From CAZNLH01 sp964573995 (GTDB lineage Bacteria > Gemmatimonadota > CAZMKB01 > CAZNLH01), in contig CAZNLH010000007.1 in assembly GCA_964573995.1 (NCBI GenBank), positions 24,002 to 88,001 on the forward strand: a DNA stretch of 64,000 bases. Direction: 5' to 3'. Numbering within the stretch: the first letter of the stretch is position 1; every line of letters starts with the position of its first letter. This document shows, in pieces, positions 51,466-59,868 of this stretch. The notes below the pieces were generated by a model, which made no database searches, was not told where the DNA came from, and saw nothing but the letters and a program-made list of their open reading frames with translations. The translations under genes and the position numbers were made by a program.

Positions 51466-51810
51466 ATGAAACTACTTCTCCGCTGGATCCTTAATGCCCT
51501 GGCCCTCTTGGGGGTCGCCTGGGTGATGGAAGGGCACGGGGTGAAACTCTCGGGCTTCGGCGCCGCGCTGAAGGCAGCCTTCTTCCTCGGGGTAATAAAC
51601 GCGCTGATCAGGCCCGTCGTCATCCTCCTGACACTCCCCATCAACATCCTCTCCCTCGGCCTCTTCACACTCTTCATCAACGCGGCCTTCTTCAGCACGA
51701 CCGCCTACTTCATAGAGGGATTCGAGGTCGACGGCCTCTGGGCGGCCCTATTCGGCGCCCTCCTCATGTCGATCCTGAGTTCGATCCTGAGCGCTGGGAT
51801 AAAGAAATAG
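51466..51810 (+). CDS. Small four-helix membrane protein (phage holin 4 superfamily, PF04020 type)
   Basis: 114 residues, four transmembrane helices. The pattern LGVINALIRPVVILLTLPIN, LGLFTLFINAAFF, and the closing LLMSILSSILSAGIKK is that of the widespread YvlD-like/holin 4 family, which despite its name is usually chromosomal and of unknown function. The ATG lies only seven bases after a TATCAT box. It converges on purD, whose end is nine bases away. Confidence 0.85.
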   Translation: MKLLLRWILNALALLGVAWVMEGHGVKLSGFGAALKAAFFLGVINALIRPVVILLTLPINILSLGLFTLFINAAFFSTTAYFIEGFEVDGLWAALFGALLMSILSSILSAGIKK

Positions 51811-51818
51811 GGACCGGA

Positions 51819-53093
51819 TCATTGCCTCTCCCTTTCCCTCTTCCCGATATCGTTGCGGAGGTACTTTCCATCGAAGTGGACGGCGTCACACGCCTCGTAG
51901 GCCAGCCCCACGGCATCCCCTATGTCCGCCCCGAGCGCCGTCACTCCCATCACGCGCCCCCCGTTAGTCAGGAGCCTGCCGCCCTCCCTGACCGTCCCGG
52001 CGTGGAAGAGATGCACCCGGTCCATGGACCTCAACCTCTCCTCGATCTCTATCTCCTTCCCCTTCTCGTAACGCCCAGGGTAGCCGGCCGACGCCAGGAC
52101 AACGCAGACCGCCGTTCCCTCCCGCCAGTTCAGTCGATCCCTCGCCAACTTCCCCTCAGAGACGCCAAGGAGGAGTTCCAACAGGTTGTCTTCCATCAAC
52201 GGCAGGATGGCCTGCGTCTCAGGATCGCCGAACCGGCAGTTGAACTCCACCACCTTCGGGCCGTCGCTCGTCAGCATAAGCCCCGCGTAAAGGAGCCCCG
52301 CATAAGGCGTCCCCCTGCAGGCCATGGCCTCTACAACGGGCTCCAGTATCTCCCGCCTAACTATATCCTGGAAACCCTCATCAGCCACCGAGACCGGCGC
52401 ATAGGCCCCCATTCCACCGGTGTTCGGACCCCGGTCCCCGTCGAAGATCCGCTTGTGGTCCTGCGAGGGGATCATCGGAAGCACCTCTTCTCCATCTGTC
52501 AGGCAGAATACCGAGAGTTCCTCGCCCTCCAGGTACTCCTCTATCACCACTTCCATTCCCGAATCTCCGAACCTGCGCTCCACCATGATAGAGGCCAGGG
52601 CCTCAAGTGCCTCGGGCCTATCTCCGCAGACGATCGCCCCCTTGCCCGCCGCGAGCCCGCTCGCCTTGACCACGACCGGGAAGGGGGCCATGTTGATGTA
52701 ATCTTTCGCCTCATCATAATCGCGGAAAACGACATAATCGGCCGTAGGGATGCCGTGCTTGCGCATCAGGTCCTTGGCGAAGGCCTTGCTCGTCTCGAGC
52801 CTCGCCGCCTCCCTCGTCGGCCCAAAGACCCTGAGACCGCGCTCCCGGAAAGAATCTACTATCCCGTCGGCCAGCGGGAGTTCGGGCCCGACGACCGTCA
52901 GATCTATTCCCTCTTCCGCCGCGAAACGGGCCATCCCCTCGATATCCGCGGGCGAGACAGGCACGTGGATGGCAAGGTCCGCCGTCCCCCCGTTTCCCAC
53001 GGTTATGAAGAACTCGCTGCGGGGATCGCCATCCGCCAACTTCCACAAGAGGGCATGCTCCCTCCCACCGTTTCCCACCAACAGGACCTTCAT
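51819..53093 (-). CDS. purD: Phosphoribosylamine-glycine ligase
   Basis: 424 residues, full length. MKVLLVGNGGREHALLWKLA, VVGPELPLADGIVDSFRERG, MRKHGIPTADY, MIPSQDHKRIFDGDRGPNTG and FNCRFGDPETQAILPL are the GARS motifs; ATP-grasp fold. It catalyses the second step of purine synthesis. No other pur gene is near. It lies 17 bases after the cystathionine synthase/lyase gene. Confidence 0.96.
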   Translation of the reverse strand: MKVLLVGNGGREHALLWKLADGDPRSEFFITVGNGGTADLAIHVPVSPADIEGMARFAAEEGIDLTVVGPELPLADGIVDSFRERGLRVFGPTREAARLETSKAFAKDLMRKHGIPTADYVVFRDYDEAKDYINMAPFPVVVKASGLAAGKGAIVCGDRPEALEALASIMVERRFGDSGMEVVIEEYLEGEELSVFCLTDGEEVLPMIPSQDHKRIFDGDRGPNTGGMGAYAPVSVADEGFQDIVRREILEPVVEAMACRGTPYAGLLYAGLMLTSDGPKVVEFNCRFGDPETQAILPLMEDNLLELLLGVSEGKLARDRLNWREGTAVCVVLASAGYPGRYEKGKEIEIEERLRSMDRVHLFHAGTVREGGRLLTNGGRVMGVTALGADIGDAVGLAYEACDAVHFDGKYLRNDIGKRERERQ

Positions 53094-53110
53094 CCGTCAA
53101 CCCTCCTCTC

Positions 53111-54250
53111 CTACAGGCCCTTAAAGGCACCCTCCAGGTCGGATACCAGGTCGGCCAGGTCCTCGACCCCCACCGAAATCCTGACCAGACCGTCGGTCAA
53201 TCCCATCTTGAGACGCTCCTCGCGTGGGACCGAGGCGTGCGTCATCGTGGCAGGGTGCGAGATCAGGCTCTCCACCGCACCGAGACTCTCGGCAAGGGAG
53301 AAGAGTTTGACCCCTTCCAGGACCTTCTTTCCCCGCTCCATGCTCCCCATGTCGAAGGATATCATGCCCCCGAAGCCACTCATCTGCCGGCGCGCGAGAT
53401 CATACTGGGGATGAGAGGGAAGGCCGGGATAGTGGACGGTCTCCACCTCGTCCCGTTGCTCCAGCCAACGGGCTATTTCAGTCCCGTTGCGGTCGTGCTC
53501 CCGCATCCTCAGCGCAAGCGTCTTGAGCCCCCGCAGCACGAGCCAGCAGTCGAAGGGACCCGGGACCGCACCGACCGCGTTCTGGACGAAGCCGAGCCTC
53601 TCCGCGGCCGTCTCGCTGTTCGTGACCACGATACCTCCAACCACGTCGCTGTGTCCATTCAGGTACTTAGTGGAACTGTGGACCACGATGTCAGCGCCGA
53701 GTTCGATCGGGTTCTGGAAGTAGGGGCTCATGAAAGTGTTATCGACCACGAGAGATAGGCCGTGCGAACGGGTGATCTCCGAAATCGCCCGGATGTCCGA
53801 GAGGCGCAGCAGGGGGTTGGTCGGCGTCTCCAGGTACACGATCCTCGTCTTCTCCGTTATCGCCGCCTCCACGTTCGAGGGGTCCGAGGTATCGACGTAG
53901 GTGAACCTGAGCCCGTAATCTACCAGGACCTTCTCGAAGAGGCGATAGGTCCCCCCGTACAGGTTCTCGGAGCATACGACATGATCGTTCTGCCGCACCA
54001 GCGTCATCACGGCCGATATGGCGGCCAGCCCTGAACTGAAGGCATACGCGTACTTCCCGCGCTCGAGCGCTGCGACGTTCTTCTCCAGTACCGTCCTGGT
54101 CGGGTTGTGGGTCCTCGCGTAGACGTATCCCTTGTGCACCCCCAGGCCATCCTGGACGAACGTCGAAGTTTGAAAGATCGGCGTGACAATCGCGCCCGTC
54201 GAGGGATCAGGCCCCTGGCCGGCGTGAATCGCATCCGTCGAAAATCCCAT
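53111..54250 (-). CDS. metB: Cystathionine gamma-synthase / gamma-lyase (PLP enzyme)
   Basis: 379 residues. The start GFSTDAIHAGQGPDPSTGAI, PLP lysine in VVHSSTKYLNGHSDVVGG, and SLGAVESLISHPATMTHASV define the Cys/Met metabolism PLP family. Gamma-synthase (MetB) and gamma-lyase (MetC/CGL) cannot be separated by eye. It acts in methionine or cysteine interconversion in the cytoplasm. Start ATG with AAAGGAGG upstream; 17 bases follow the TPR gene. Confidence 0.9.
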   Translation of the reverse strand: MGFSTDAIHAGQGPDPSTGAIVTPIFQTSTFVQDGLGVHKGYVYARTHNPTRTVLEKNVAALERGKYAYAFSSGLAAISAVMTLVRQNDHVVCSENLYGGTYRLFEKVLVDYGLRFTYVDTSDPSNVEAAITEKTRIVYLETPTNPLLRLSDIRAISEITRSHGLSLVVDNTFMSPYFQNPIELGADIVVHSSTKYLNGHSDVVGGIVVTNSETAAERLGFVQNAVGAVPGPFDCWLVLRGLKTLALRMREHDRNGTEIARWLEQRDEVETVHYPGLPSHPQYDLARRQMSGFGGMISFDMGSMERGKKVLEGVKLFSLAESLGAVESLISHPATMTHASVPREERLKMGLTDGLVRISVGVEDLADLVSDLEGAFKGL

Positions 54251-54267
54251 GATGATCCTCCTTTATC

Positions 54268-55083
54268 TCACCGCTTTCCCGTATCCCTCTTATCCCTGGA
54301 GAGTTCCTTTGCCTTGAGGTACATGAGTTTCGCCTGCTCGGGCATCCGTTTCTTGTCGAAGATGATACCCAGGTTGTAGTAGGCCTTCGGGTTGTTCGGC
54401 TGTACCTGGAGTGTCTTCTCGAATGCGGAAACGGCCTCGTCGTACATGTCGATCTGGTTGTAGGCCTCCCCGAGGTAGTAGTAAGCGGTCACGTCGGTGG
54501 AATCGATCTCCAGGGCCCTCTTCAGTTCATCAACCGCCTGCCGGTAAAGGCCCTTCCTGTAATACACGATCCCGAGGTTACAGTGCGCCTCGGCACTATC
54601 GGGCTCGTGCTGAATAGCCTTCTTCAGTTCCGCCTCCGCCCTCGCGTACATCCCCTTCTCCCCGTAAATGGCCGCGAGATTGGACCTTATGCGGACGTTG
54701 TCCGGGTCGAGTTCGAGGGCGGCCCGGTATTCCTTGATCGCCATGTCAGGCTTTCCCCCCCGGTCGTACAACAGGCCGAGGTTGTTGTGCGCCTTGAGGT
54801 TTGTCGGTTCTATCCGGATCACCTCCAAATACTCGCGGATGGCCTCCTCGTCCCTTCCCTCTTCCATGCAGGAGAGCGCCTTCCTGTAATGACCCTCGGC
54901 GGTATCGTTCATGTTCGGTTCCGATGGTTCTCCGGCCGTGACATCCCCTTCATCACCCCCTCGTTCGACCCCAGGGCTCTTAGGACCCGTCTTCAAAGAT
55001 TCCCTCTTGTCCTCCAGGCCCTTCAGTAGATCCTGAATCTCCTCGAGGGGATCGCTCCCCATCGCTTTCCGCTTCCTGGACAT
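54268..55083 (-). CDS. TPR-repeat protein
   Basis: About 271 residues. After a charged N-terminus (about 70 residues) come about five tandem TPRs, for example AIREYLEVIRIEPTNLKAHN, AIKEYRAALELDPDNVRIRS and AVDELKRALEIDSTDVTAYY. No signal peptide; a scaffold for protein contacts. I chose the ATG at 55083 (GGAGAG before it); another at 55062 is possible. Either start lies inside the end of parA (84-104 base overlap), unusually deep for this compact genome. Confidence 0.82.
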   Translation of the reverse strand: MSRKRKAMGSDPLEEIQDLLKGLEDKRESLKTGPKSPGVERGGDEGDVTAGEPSEPNMNDTAEGHYRKALSCMEEGRDEEAIREYLEVIRIEPTNLKAHNNLGLLYDRGGKPDMAIKEYRAALELDPDNVRIRSNLAAIYGEKGMYARAEAELKKAIQHEPDSAEAHCNLGIVYYRKGLYRQAVDELKRALEIDSTDVTAYYYLGEAYNQIDMYDEAVSAFEKTLQVQPNNPKAYYNLGIIFDKKRMPEQAKLMYLKAKELSRDKRDTGKR

Positions 55084-55810
55084 CTTCCACTCTCCGTACC
55101 AGGTTCTCGTAATCCCTCGCACCGTACGACTCCGGGGCGTATTCGAATATGCTCTGGTGATAACTCACGGCCTCCGACAGGCGGACATTGGCCCGAATCG
55201 GCTCCGTGACGCGTCCCCCGAAGTGCCACTCCAGCACCTTTACTATCTCCCTGCTCTTCTTCTGCCTGTGATCGTACAAGGTTGGGATGACCATCTCGAT
55301 CTCCGGCGCAGTCCCCTCTTCGGTAAGCACGGCATCGACCCCCTCCACGACCTGGCGGATCCCGATCATGGAGAGGTAGTCCATGGAGACGGGTAGAAAG
55401 ACCTCGCCGGCGATCCTGACCGCCAACCGGCTCATATCGCTCCATGACGGCGGACAGTCCATAAGGACGTAGTCAAACGGCTCCAAGGCCCCCGTCTTCC
55501 CCTCCCTAATCCTCTCCCACCACGAAGACTCCAGCCTCCCGTGGAACTCGCGCAACTCCTGGCCTCCAGGCAGCAGGTAAAGGTTTTTCCTCGCCTTGTA
55601 GACGCAACCCGCCGGGTCGAGATCGCTGGATATCAGGTCATAGAGACCCTCCCTGTACTGTATATCGAACCATATCGACAGCGCACCCTGCGGATCGAAG
55701 TCGATCATCAACACGCGCCTTCCCCTCATGGCCAGGCCCGCGCTCAGGTTTCCCACCGTCGTGGTCTTCCCGGTCCCACCCTTCTGATTTATGACAGCGA
55801 TACTCCTCAT
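54980..55810 (-). CDS. ParA/MinD-like ATPase, orphan
   Basis: 276 residues. Deviant Walker A INQKGGTGKTTTVGNLSAGL, Walker A' region VLMIDFDPQGALSIW, Walker B YVLMDCPPSWSDMSRLAV. Chromosomal Soj-type homologues are followed by parB; none is here, so it may position another cargo, perhaps with the overlapping TPR protein. The last 50 residues are polar and low-complexity (SPRGDSGSTEGPGGQEG) and overlap the TPR gene in another frame, suggesting a recently extended or frame-shifted tail. Confidence 0.88.
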   Translation of the reverse strand: MRSIAVINQKGGTGKTTTVGNLSAGLAMRGRRVLMIDFDPQGALSIWFDIQYREGLYDLISSDLDPAGCVYKARKNLYLLPGGQELREFHGRLESSWWERIREGKTGALEPFDYVLMDCPPSWSDMSRLAVRIAGEVFLPVSMDYLSMIGIRQVVEGVDAVLTEEGTAPEIEMVIPTLYDHRQKKSREIVKVLEWHFGGRVTEPIRANVRLSEAVSYHQSIFEYAPESYGARDYENLVRRVEDVQEAESDGERSPRGDSGSTEGPGGQEGIFEDGS

Positions 55811-55838
55811 TGCCAGGACCTTCGAGAGATATATCGCC

Positions 55839-56171
55839 CTATATACCTCCGCCCGATCCGCTGCACCCCCTCCTGATCCATTCCAGGTAGCCCTCCAATC
55901 CCTCCACGATCGGGAGGGCTATCAACTCCGGGGCCTCGTAGGGATGGATCTGTCGTATCCTCGTCTTCAGGCCCTCGAGCGCGCCGGCCACGGTCTTGAT
56001 GACAAGCAAGGACTCAGATTCATCCTCGACCTTTCCCTCCCACCTGTAGATCGATCTCACTGAAGGAACTATATTCACGCATGCCGCCAGGCCTTCCTCC
56101 ACCAGGACACGGGCTATCCGCTCACCATCCCCGCCGGGGGCTGTTACTACGACTGTCAGGAGATCATCCAT
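55839..56171 (-). CDS. cutA: CutA1 divalent-ion tolerance protein
   Basis: 110 residues from the ATG at 56171 (MDDLLTVVVTAPGGDGERIA) after GGGGTGG. LAACVNIVPSVRSIYRWEGK, ESLLVIKT and IRQIHPYEAPELIALPI are diagnostic of the trimeric CutA1 family, linked to copper tolerance in E. coli though its exact role is unsettled. It follows the RNase Z-like gene by 36 bases and precedes parA by 28. Confidence 0.92.
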   Translation of the reverse strand: MDDLLTVVVTAPGGDGERIARVLVEEGLAACVNIVPSVRSIYRWEGKVEDESESLLVIKTVAGALEGLKTRIRQIHPYEAPELIALPIVEGLEGYLEWIRRGCSGSGGGI

Positions 56172-56207
56172 AATCCACCCCGTTCCGTTCCGTCGTGACA
56201 CCCCTTC

Positions 56208-56960
56208 CTACACCTCTATCCTCATCATGTCCCGGGCCAGGACCACCTCCCCGTCATACGCCTCCCTCACCCGGGCCAGTATATCGATCCCATCGAACAC
56301 CGGGTAGAAGTGGGTCAGCACGAGCCTCTCCACGCCGCACTCGGCCGCGATCCTCCCTGCCTCCGTCGGGGTCAGGTGCCCCTCGACTCGTCGCTCCTCG
56401 GGGAAAGAGCACTCGAGCAGCAAGAGGTGAGCGCCTCGGCCCAGTTCCACTATCGACCGGCAATAACCGGTATCGCCCGAATAGGCAAGGACCCTTCCGC
56501 CAGCCGATTCGAGCCGGTACCCGAGGCTTGACGGTGTGTGGTTCACCCTCCTGGAGGTCGCGAGGAATTCCTGGTGTCTTACCTCCCCAGATGCGACCTC
56601 GTGAAACGTCAATTCGTAGCCCGATTCCTCCACCCACCTGCCGTATACTCCAACCAATCCGTGGTAGAGATCCTTCAGTCCCACCGGTCCTACTATCTGA
56701 AGCGGCCTCCTCCTGTCCACCACTGGACTCCGAAGCGCGAAGAGGAGGCTTACCAGGTCCGCGGCATGATCAGGGTGGAGGTGGCTGATGAAGATGTCTT
56801 CCACCTCGAGGCAGGATACACCCGCCAGGGCCCACCTGTGAACGCTGCCCGGGCCCAGTTCGAAGACGACCCTGCGACCCCCCGTGCGAACCACGTACCC
56901 CGGGGCGCCCCTTCCGTCCTGGGGCAGTGAGGTGCCCGACCCGATGACCGTCAACTCCAC
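56208..56960 (-). CDS. Metallo-beta-lactamase-fold hydrolase, RNase Z-like
   Basis: About 250 residues. Zinc motif ISHLHPDHAADLVSLLFA (HxHxDH), YSGDTGYCRSIVELGRGAHL, LLECSF and VLTHFYPVFDG fit the ribonuclease Z / arylsulfatase-like MBL group, but the tRNA-binding exosite typical of RNase Z is not evident, so a phosphodiesterase is equally possible. I chose GTG at 56960 (VELTVIGSGTSLPQDGRGAP) with GGAGAG upstream; it overlaps the end of galU by ten bases. A further in-frame start exists at 56990. Confidence 0.83.
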   Translation of the reverse strand: MELTVIGSGTSLPQDGRGAPGYVVRTGGRRVVFELGPGSVHRWALAGVSCLEVEDIFISHLHPDHAADLVSLLFALRSPVVDRRRPLQIVGPVGLKDLYHGLVGVYGRWVEESGYELTFHEVASGEVRHQEFLATSRRVNHTPSSLGYRLESAGGRVLAYSGDTGYCRSIVELGRGAHLLLLECSFPEERRVEGHLTPTEAGRIAAECGVERLVLTHFYPVFDGIDILARVREAYDGEVVLARDMMRIEV

Positions 56961-57811
56961 GATTCGCTCTCCATCTTCCACCGGTAGCACTGGGCGGCCA
57001 GGAGCCCCCTCTCGTTCCCCGCATCGAACCCCTTACCTCGGAGGACCTTCCCCACCACGAATTCCTCCTCCACCATCGCCTTGAACACGGGGACGTCGTC
57101 CACCTCGCCACCCTTCTCGACGCCGAACCTTTCGAGGTAGTCGAAGAAGGAGGGGAGGAGGATGTGCCTGGCGTACCACCGTACTCTCCTCTCTCCGCCC
57201 GCCATCGAGAGGAAGCCGGGCCCCTTGTCGCCCAGTTCCAGGACCCTGTACTCCCCATCGCCGATCCTTTCCAGCCGTACATCCCCGCAGTTCCCGAAAG
57301 CGGGCGCCTCACCTGCGGTCACTTCGATCAGTCCCGTCACGTGCGCGCGCCGCCTCTCGAAGACCGGGAGGAGTTGCACCAGGGCGCCCGGCGGACCGAA
57401 AAAGACATTATCCGGGAGCAGCACCGCGAACGGATCGCCACCGACGAACGCCCTGGCCCTCCCCAGGGCATCGCCCACTCCCCTTGGCCCCGGTTGCCTG
57501 ACAAGCGCGATCTCGAGGTCCGACAGGATGGCGGCGACTTCATCCACGGCCCCCCCATCGAAGACCCCCGCGGGCGGCTTTCCGAAGAGGAACCTCTCGA
57601 TAAGTTCGTCCTTGCCGTCGACGACCACGGCCACCTCGCTTATACCTGCCTCGAGGACCTCCCGCAGCGCCATCAGCAGGATCGGCTCTCGTCCCACCGG
57701 GAGCAGGGCCTTGGGGACGGCCATCGTGGCTGGGAGGAGCCTGGTCCCGAGGCCCGCCGCCGGTATGACCGCCTTTCCCAGGATGGGTCTCTCATCCCCC
57801 GGATCATTCAT
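56951..57811 (-). CDS. galU: UTP-glucose-1-phosphate uridylyltransferase
   Basis: About 286 residues. KAVIPAAGLGTRLLPATMAV, PKALLPVGREPILLMALREV, then LALVRQPGPRGVGDALGRAR and VLLPDNVFFG match GalU nucleotidyltransferases. It makes UDP-glucose for envelope glycans. ATG at 57811 is preferred; a TTG at 57832 would add seven residues. The end overlaps the next gene. The glycosyltransferase cluster at 36-40 kb could use its product. Confidence 0.9.
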   Translation of the reverse strand: MNDPGDERPILGKAVIPAAGLGTRLLPATMAVPKALLPVGREPILLMALREVLEAGISEVAVVVDGKDELIERFLFGKPPAGVFDGGAVDEVAAILSDLEIALVRQPGPRGVGDALGRARAFVGGDPFAVLLPDNVFFGPPGALVQLLPVFERRRAHVTGLIEVTAGEAPAFGNCGDVRLERIGDGEYRVLELGDKGPGFLSMAGGERRVRWYARHILLPSFFDYLERFGVEKGGEVDDVPVFKAMVEEEFVVGKVLRGKGFDAGNERGLLAAQCYRWKMESESWS

Positions 57812-57850
57812 TCCGTCACCAGGACCCCTCAATCGCCCCGTTCAATCCCG

Positions 57851-58556
57851 TCAAGCCCTCACGATCCGGACCGGATCGCCGACAGCCACCCCGAGCGAGC
57901 GGCCTGCATCCCCTCCATTGACCCCCACCTCGAGATATCCGGAACTGCCGATCAACGCCAACGGGCTGCCCCTGCCGGCATCGGAGTAGGTCTTGCACAG
58001 GCCCTCGATCGTCCTTCCCCTCACCTCGATCACCATCGTCCCACCCCCGATGAACCCCTGAAGTGTCCCGGCGTCCACGTTAGTTACCATGTTCCCGAAC
58101 CTGTCTCTATAGACGAACTGTCCCGCGATCTCCCGATCACCGATCTCGGGCTCCAACCTCTCGAGTAGGACCGGGTCGTCCACGACGGGGCCGAGGTCGC
58201 GGGCCTTCACCTCCCCTGTCGCCAACCTTGCGGCTACCGGAGCGAAGATGTCGCGACCATGGAACGTCCCGGATATCTCGCGCGAGGGAAAAGACTCCTC
58301 CGATATCTCGATCGCCGTGACGGGGCCGCCCGAATCGAGGACGGGGGAGAATATCCCGTTGTCCGGACCCACGAAAGTCCCCGCCTCGTTCTCCACTACG
58401 ATCGGCCTCCGTTTCCCGCCGACCCCGGGATCGACCACGGCGAGGTGTACGGTCCCGTGAGGAAACCGGGGATATGCCCGGCCGAGGACGTAGGCGCCGT
58501 ACCTGACATCGCCTGGCGGCACCTCGTGGGTGATATCGACCAGTTGCAGGTCACGG
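57851..58556 (-). CDS. S-adenosyl-L-methionine hydrolase (SAM hydroxide adenosyltransferase family), N-terminus in gap
   Basis: About 235 residues are visible, beginning RDLQLVDITHEVPPGDVRYG at the gap edge. HLAVVDPGVGGKRRPIVVEN, FVGPDNGIFSPVLD and the C-terminal FGNMVTNVDAG identify the former DUF62 family, which splits SAM into adenosine and methionine. The first 30-45 residues, including the LLTDFG motif, are hidden by gap 3. It ends 40 bases before the galU start. Confidence 0.88.
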
Positions 58557-58656
58557 NNNNNNNNNNNNNNNNNNNNNNNNNNNNNNNNNNNNNNNNNNNN
58601 NNNNNNNNNNNNNNNNNNNNNNNNNNNNNNNNNNNNNNNNNNNNNNNNNNNNNNNN
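58557..58656. other. Scaffold gap 3 (100 N)
   Basis: Exactly 100 N. It holds the beginning of the SAM hydrolase gene. The 133 bases to its right (58657-58789) contain no gene I can recognise. Confidence 0.98.
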
Positions 58657-58789
58657 GGAAGAAGGCGGCTTCCCGGCAGGAACCAGAGGGGGATGGGGTA
58701 AAATTCAGGTCTGTAAGTCCTCGGCGGAATGGGCGAAGGATAGTGATATTCGTGGCCTGGTGGAAGCCATGGAAGGATTCGATATTCCC

Positions 58790-59191
58790 TCAGGGCTCAT
58801 CGTCTAACAACTCGAATCCCTCCCTGATAAAATCCTGGTCGAAGGCGAACGCGACACGTACCCTTCTTTCCTTCATGACAAGGAAACTCACCTGGTCCAC
58901 GAAACTGACCCTTCCGGACGAGCGTTTCCCCCACATCCGCACCGCACGATCAAAGAGCGCCTCGTCAACCCACACGATTTCGAAGGCGGTCGACTCGCGC
59001 GCCAGTCGCCAAGCGACCGGTTGGCCCAGGCGACTCTGAACGAGCGCAATCGATTCCACCAGGATATAATCGTGCAATAGGAGCGGAATCCCGCCCTCCA
59101 AGATCGCCTCGAACTTCTCCCGCGCCTCCTCGTGGTGGGGATCTCCCCGGTCCGAAAGGGCATAGATGGCGGAGGTGTCGAGAAAGATCAA
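58790..59191 (-). CDS. vapC: PIN-domain ribonuclease toxin (VapC type)
   Basis: 133 residues. MIFLDTSAIYALSDRGDPHH (first Asp), YILVESIALVQ (Glu), VWVDEALFDRAV and GRVSFVDQVSFLVMKERR supply the PIN acidic residues, so the nuclease looks intact. VapC toxins usually cut tRNA or rRNA. It overlaps the antitoxin gene by four bases (ATGA), the normal arrangement. Confidence 0.9.
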   Translation of the reverse strand: MIFLDTSAIYALSDRGDPHHEEAREKFEAILEGGIPLLLHDYILVESIALVQSRLGQPVAWRLARESTAFEIVWVDEALFDRAVRMWGKRSSGRVSFVDQVSFLVMKERRVRVAFAFDQDFIREGFELLDDEP

Positions 59192-59451
59192 TCCCCCTCT
59201 CCCTTCTCCCGGCCCCGGGCCAGTGCCTCGTCATGCCGTTCGGAGACCGGAGCCAGTCCCTTCTGTTCAGAGTATCCCGAACCGATGAAAGAAAACCTCC
59301 GGATGAACGGTCTTTCCGGGGATTCCTTCAAGCCAAGCGCTCCGTCCAGGATTTCTCGAACGACTGCCGAGATCGAGGTCCCCCTCTTGTATGCCAGATG
59401 CCGAAGCGCTTGATATGTCCGCTCTCTCAACTGTACCTGGGTTCGCTTCAT
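59188..59451 (-). CDS. vapB: Ribbon-helix-helix antitoxin (VapB type)
   Basis: 87 residues from the ATG at 59451, with AAGGAGG seven bases before it. MKRTQVQLRERTYQALRHLA and KRGTSISAVVREILDGALG form a CopG/Arc-like DNA-binding domain; the C-terminal half (about 45-87) should wrap the toxin. It probably represses its own promoter through the palindrome at 59493-59508. Confidence 0.87.
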   Translation of the reverse strand: MKRTQVQLRERTYQALRHLAYKRGTSISAVVREILDGALGLKESPERPFIRRFSFIGSGYSEQKGLAPVSERHDEALARGREKGEGD

Positions 59452-59480
59452 GGATGCCTCCTTCACTACAGCCACTCATC

Positions 59481-59509
59481 AATATACCACCATGACACCA
59501 TGATGTCAA
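59481..59509 (-). promoter_or_regulatory. vapBC promoter with overlapping palindromic operator
   Basis: Minus strand TTGACA (59504-59509), 17 bases, TATATT (59481-59486). A near-perfect 16-bp palindrome, TGACACCATGATGTCA (59493-59508), covers the -35 box and spacer, where an RHH antitoxin would bind. Confidence 0.65.
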
Positions 59510-59868
59510 TCTGTTTCTTCCGGATTTCGCAATTCGTAGCCCCTGCGAGCCGGAGGGAAGGTCGGCGACAGGATCCACCCCTCCCCTATATTCCTGCCTC
59601 CGCCAGAATGACTAATTGGGATCACGATTGAACAACGAGAAATAGTATCCTTGAGACCTACAAGATACTTCCCGGCCAAACCAATTAAATTGGAGAAGAA
59701 CCTGCCATATTAACTAATGACGGCAGGATAGCCCAACGAGTCAAAGGGATCCACGGCGCTGAAGGCAGGACATAGGCCCACCCGCATCAAGCGAGCAAAC
59801 CGGAGGCGAATCAAGAGGTCCGGTTCATGGAGCACACCGTCTTCCGGAGTAGAGCAAGAACACCCTCC
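59510..59868. repeat. Non-coding stretch with second copy of the dispersed repeat
   Basis: No gene is seen. 59590-59703 aligns without gaps to 38464-38577 (72 of 114 bases by hand). This copy is AT-richer, mostly through C-to-T and G-to-A changes. The remainder, up to the asnB stop, shows no clear hairpin or promoter. Confidence 0.5.

Noticed and set aside
51822..53414. 530-codon plus-strand ORF
   Set aside because: Lies opposite purD and metB, both with complete family motifs. Long antisense ORFs are common here because of third-position GC bias.
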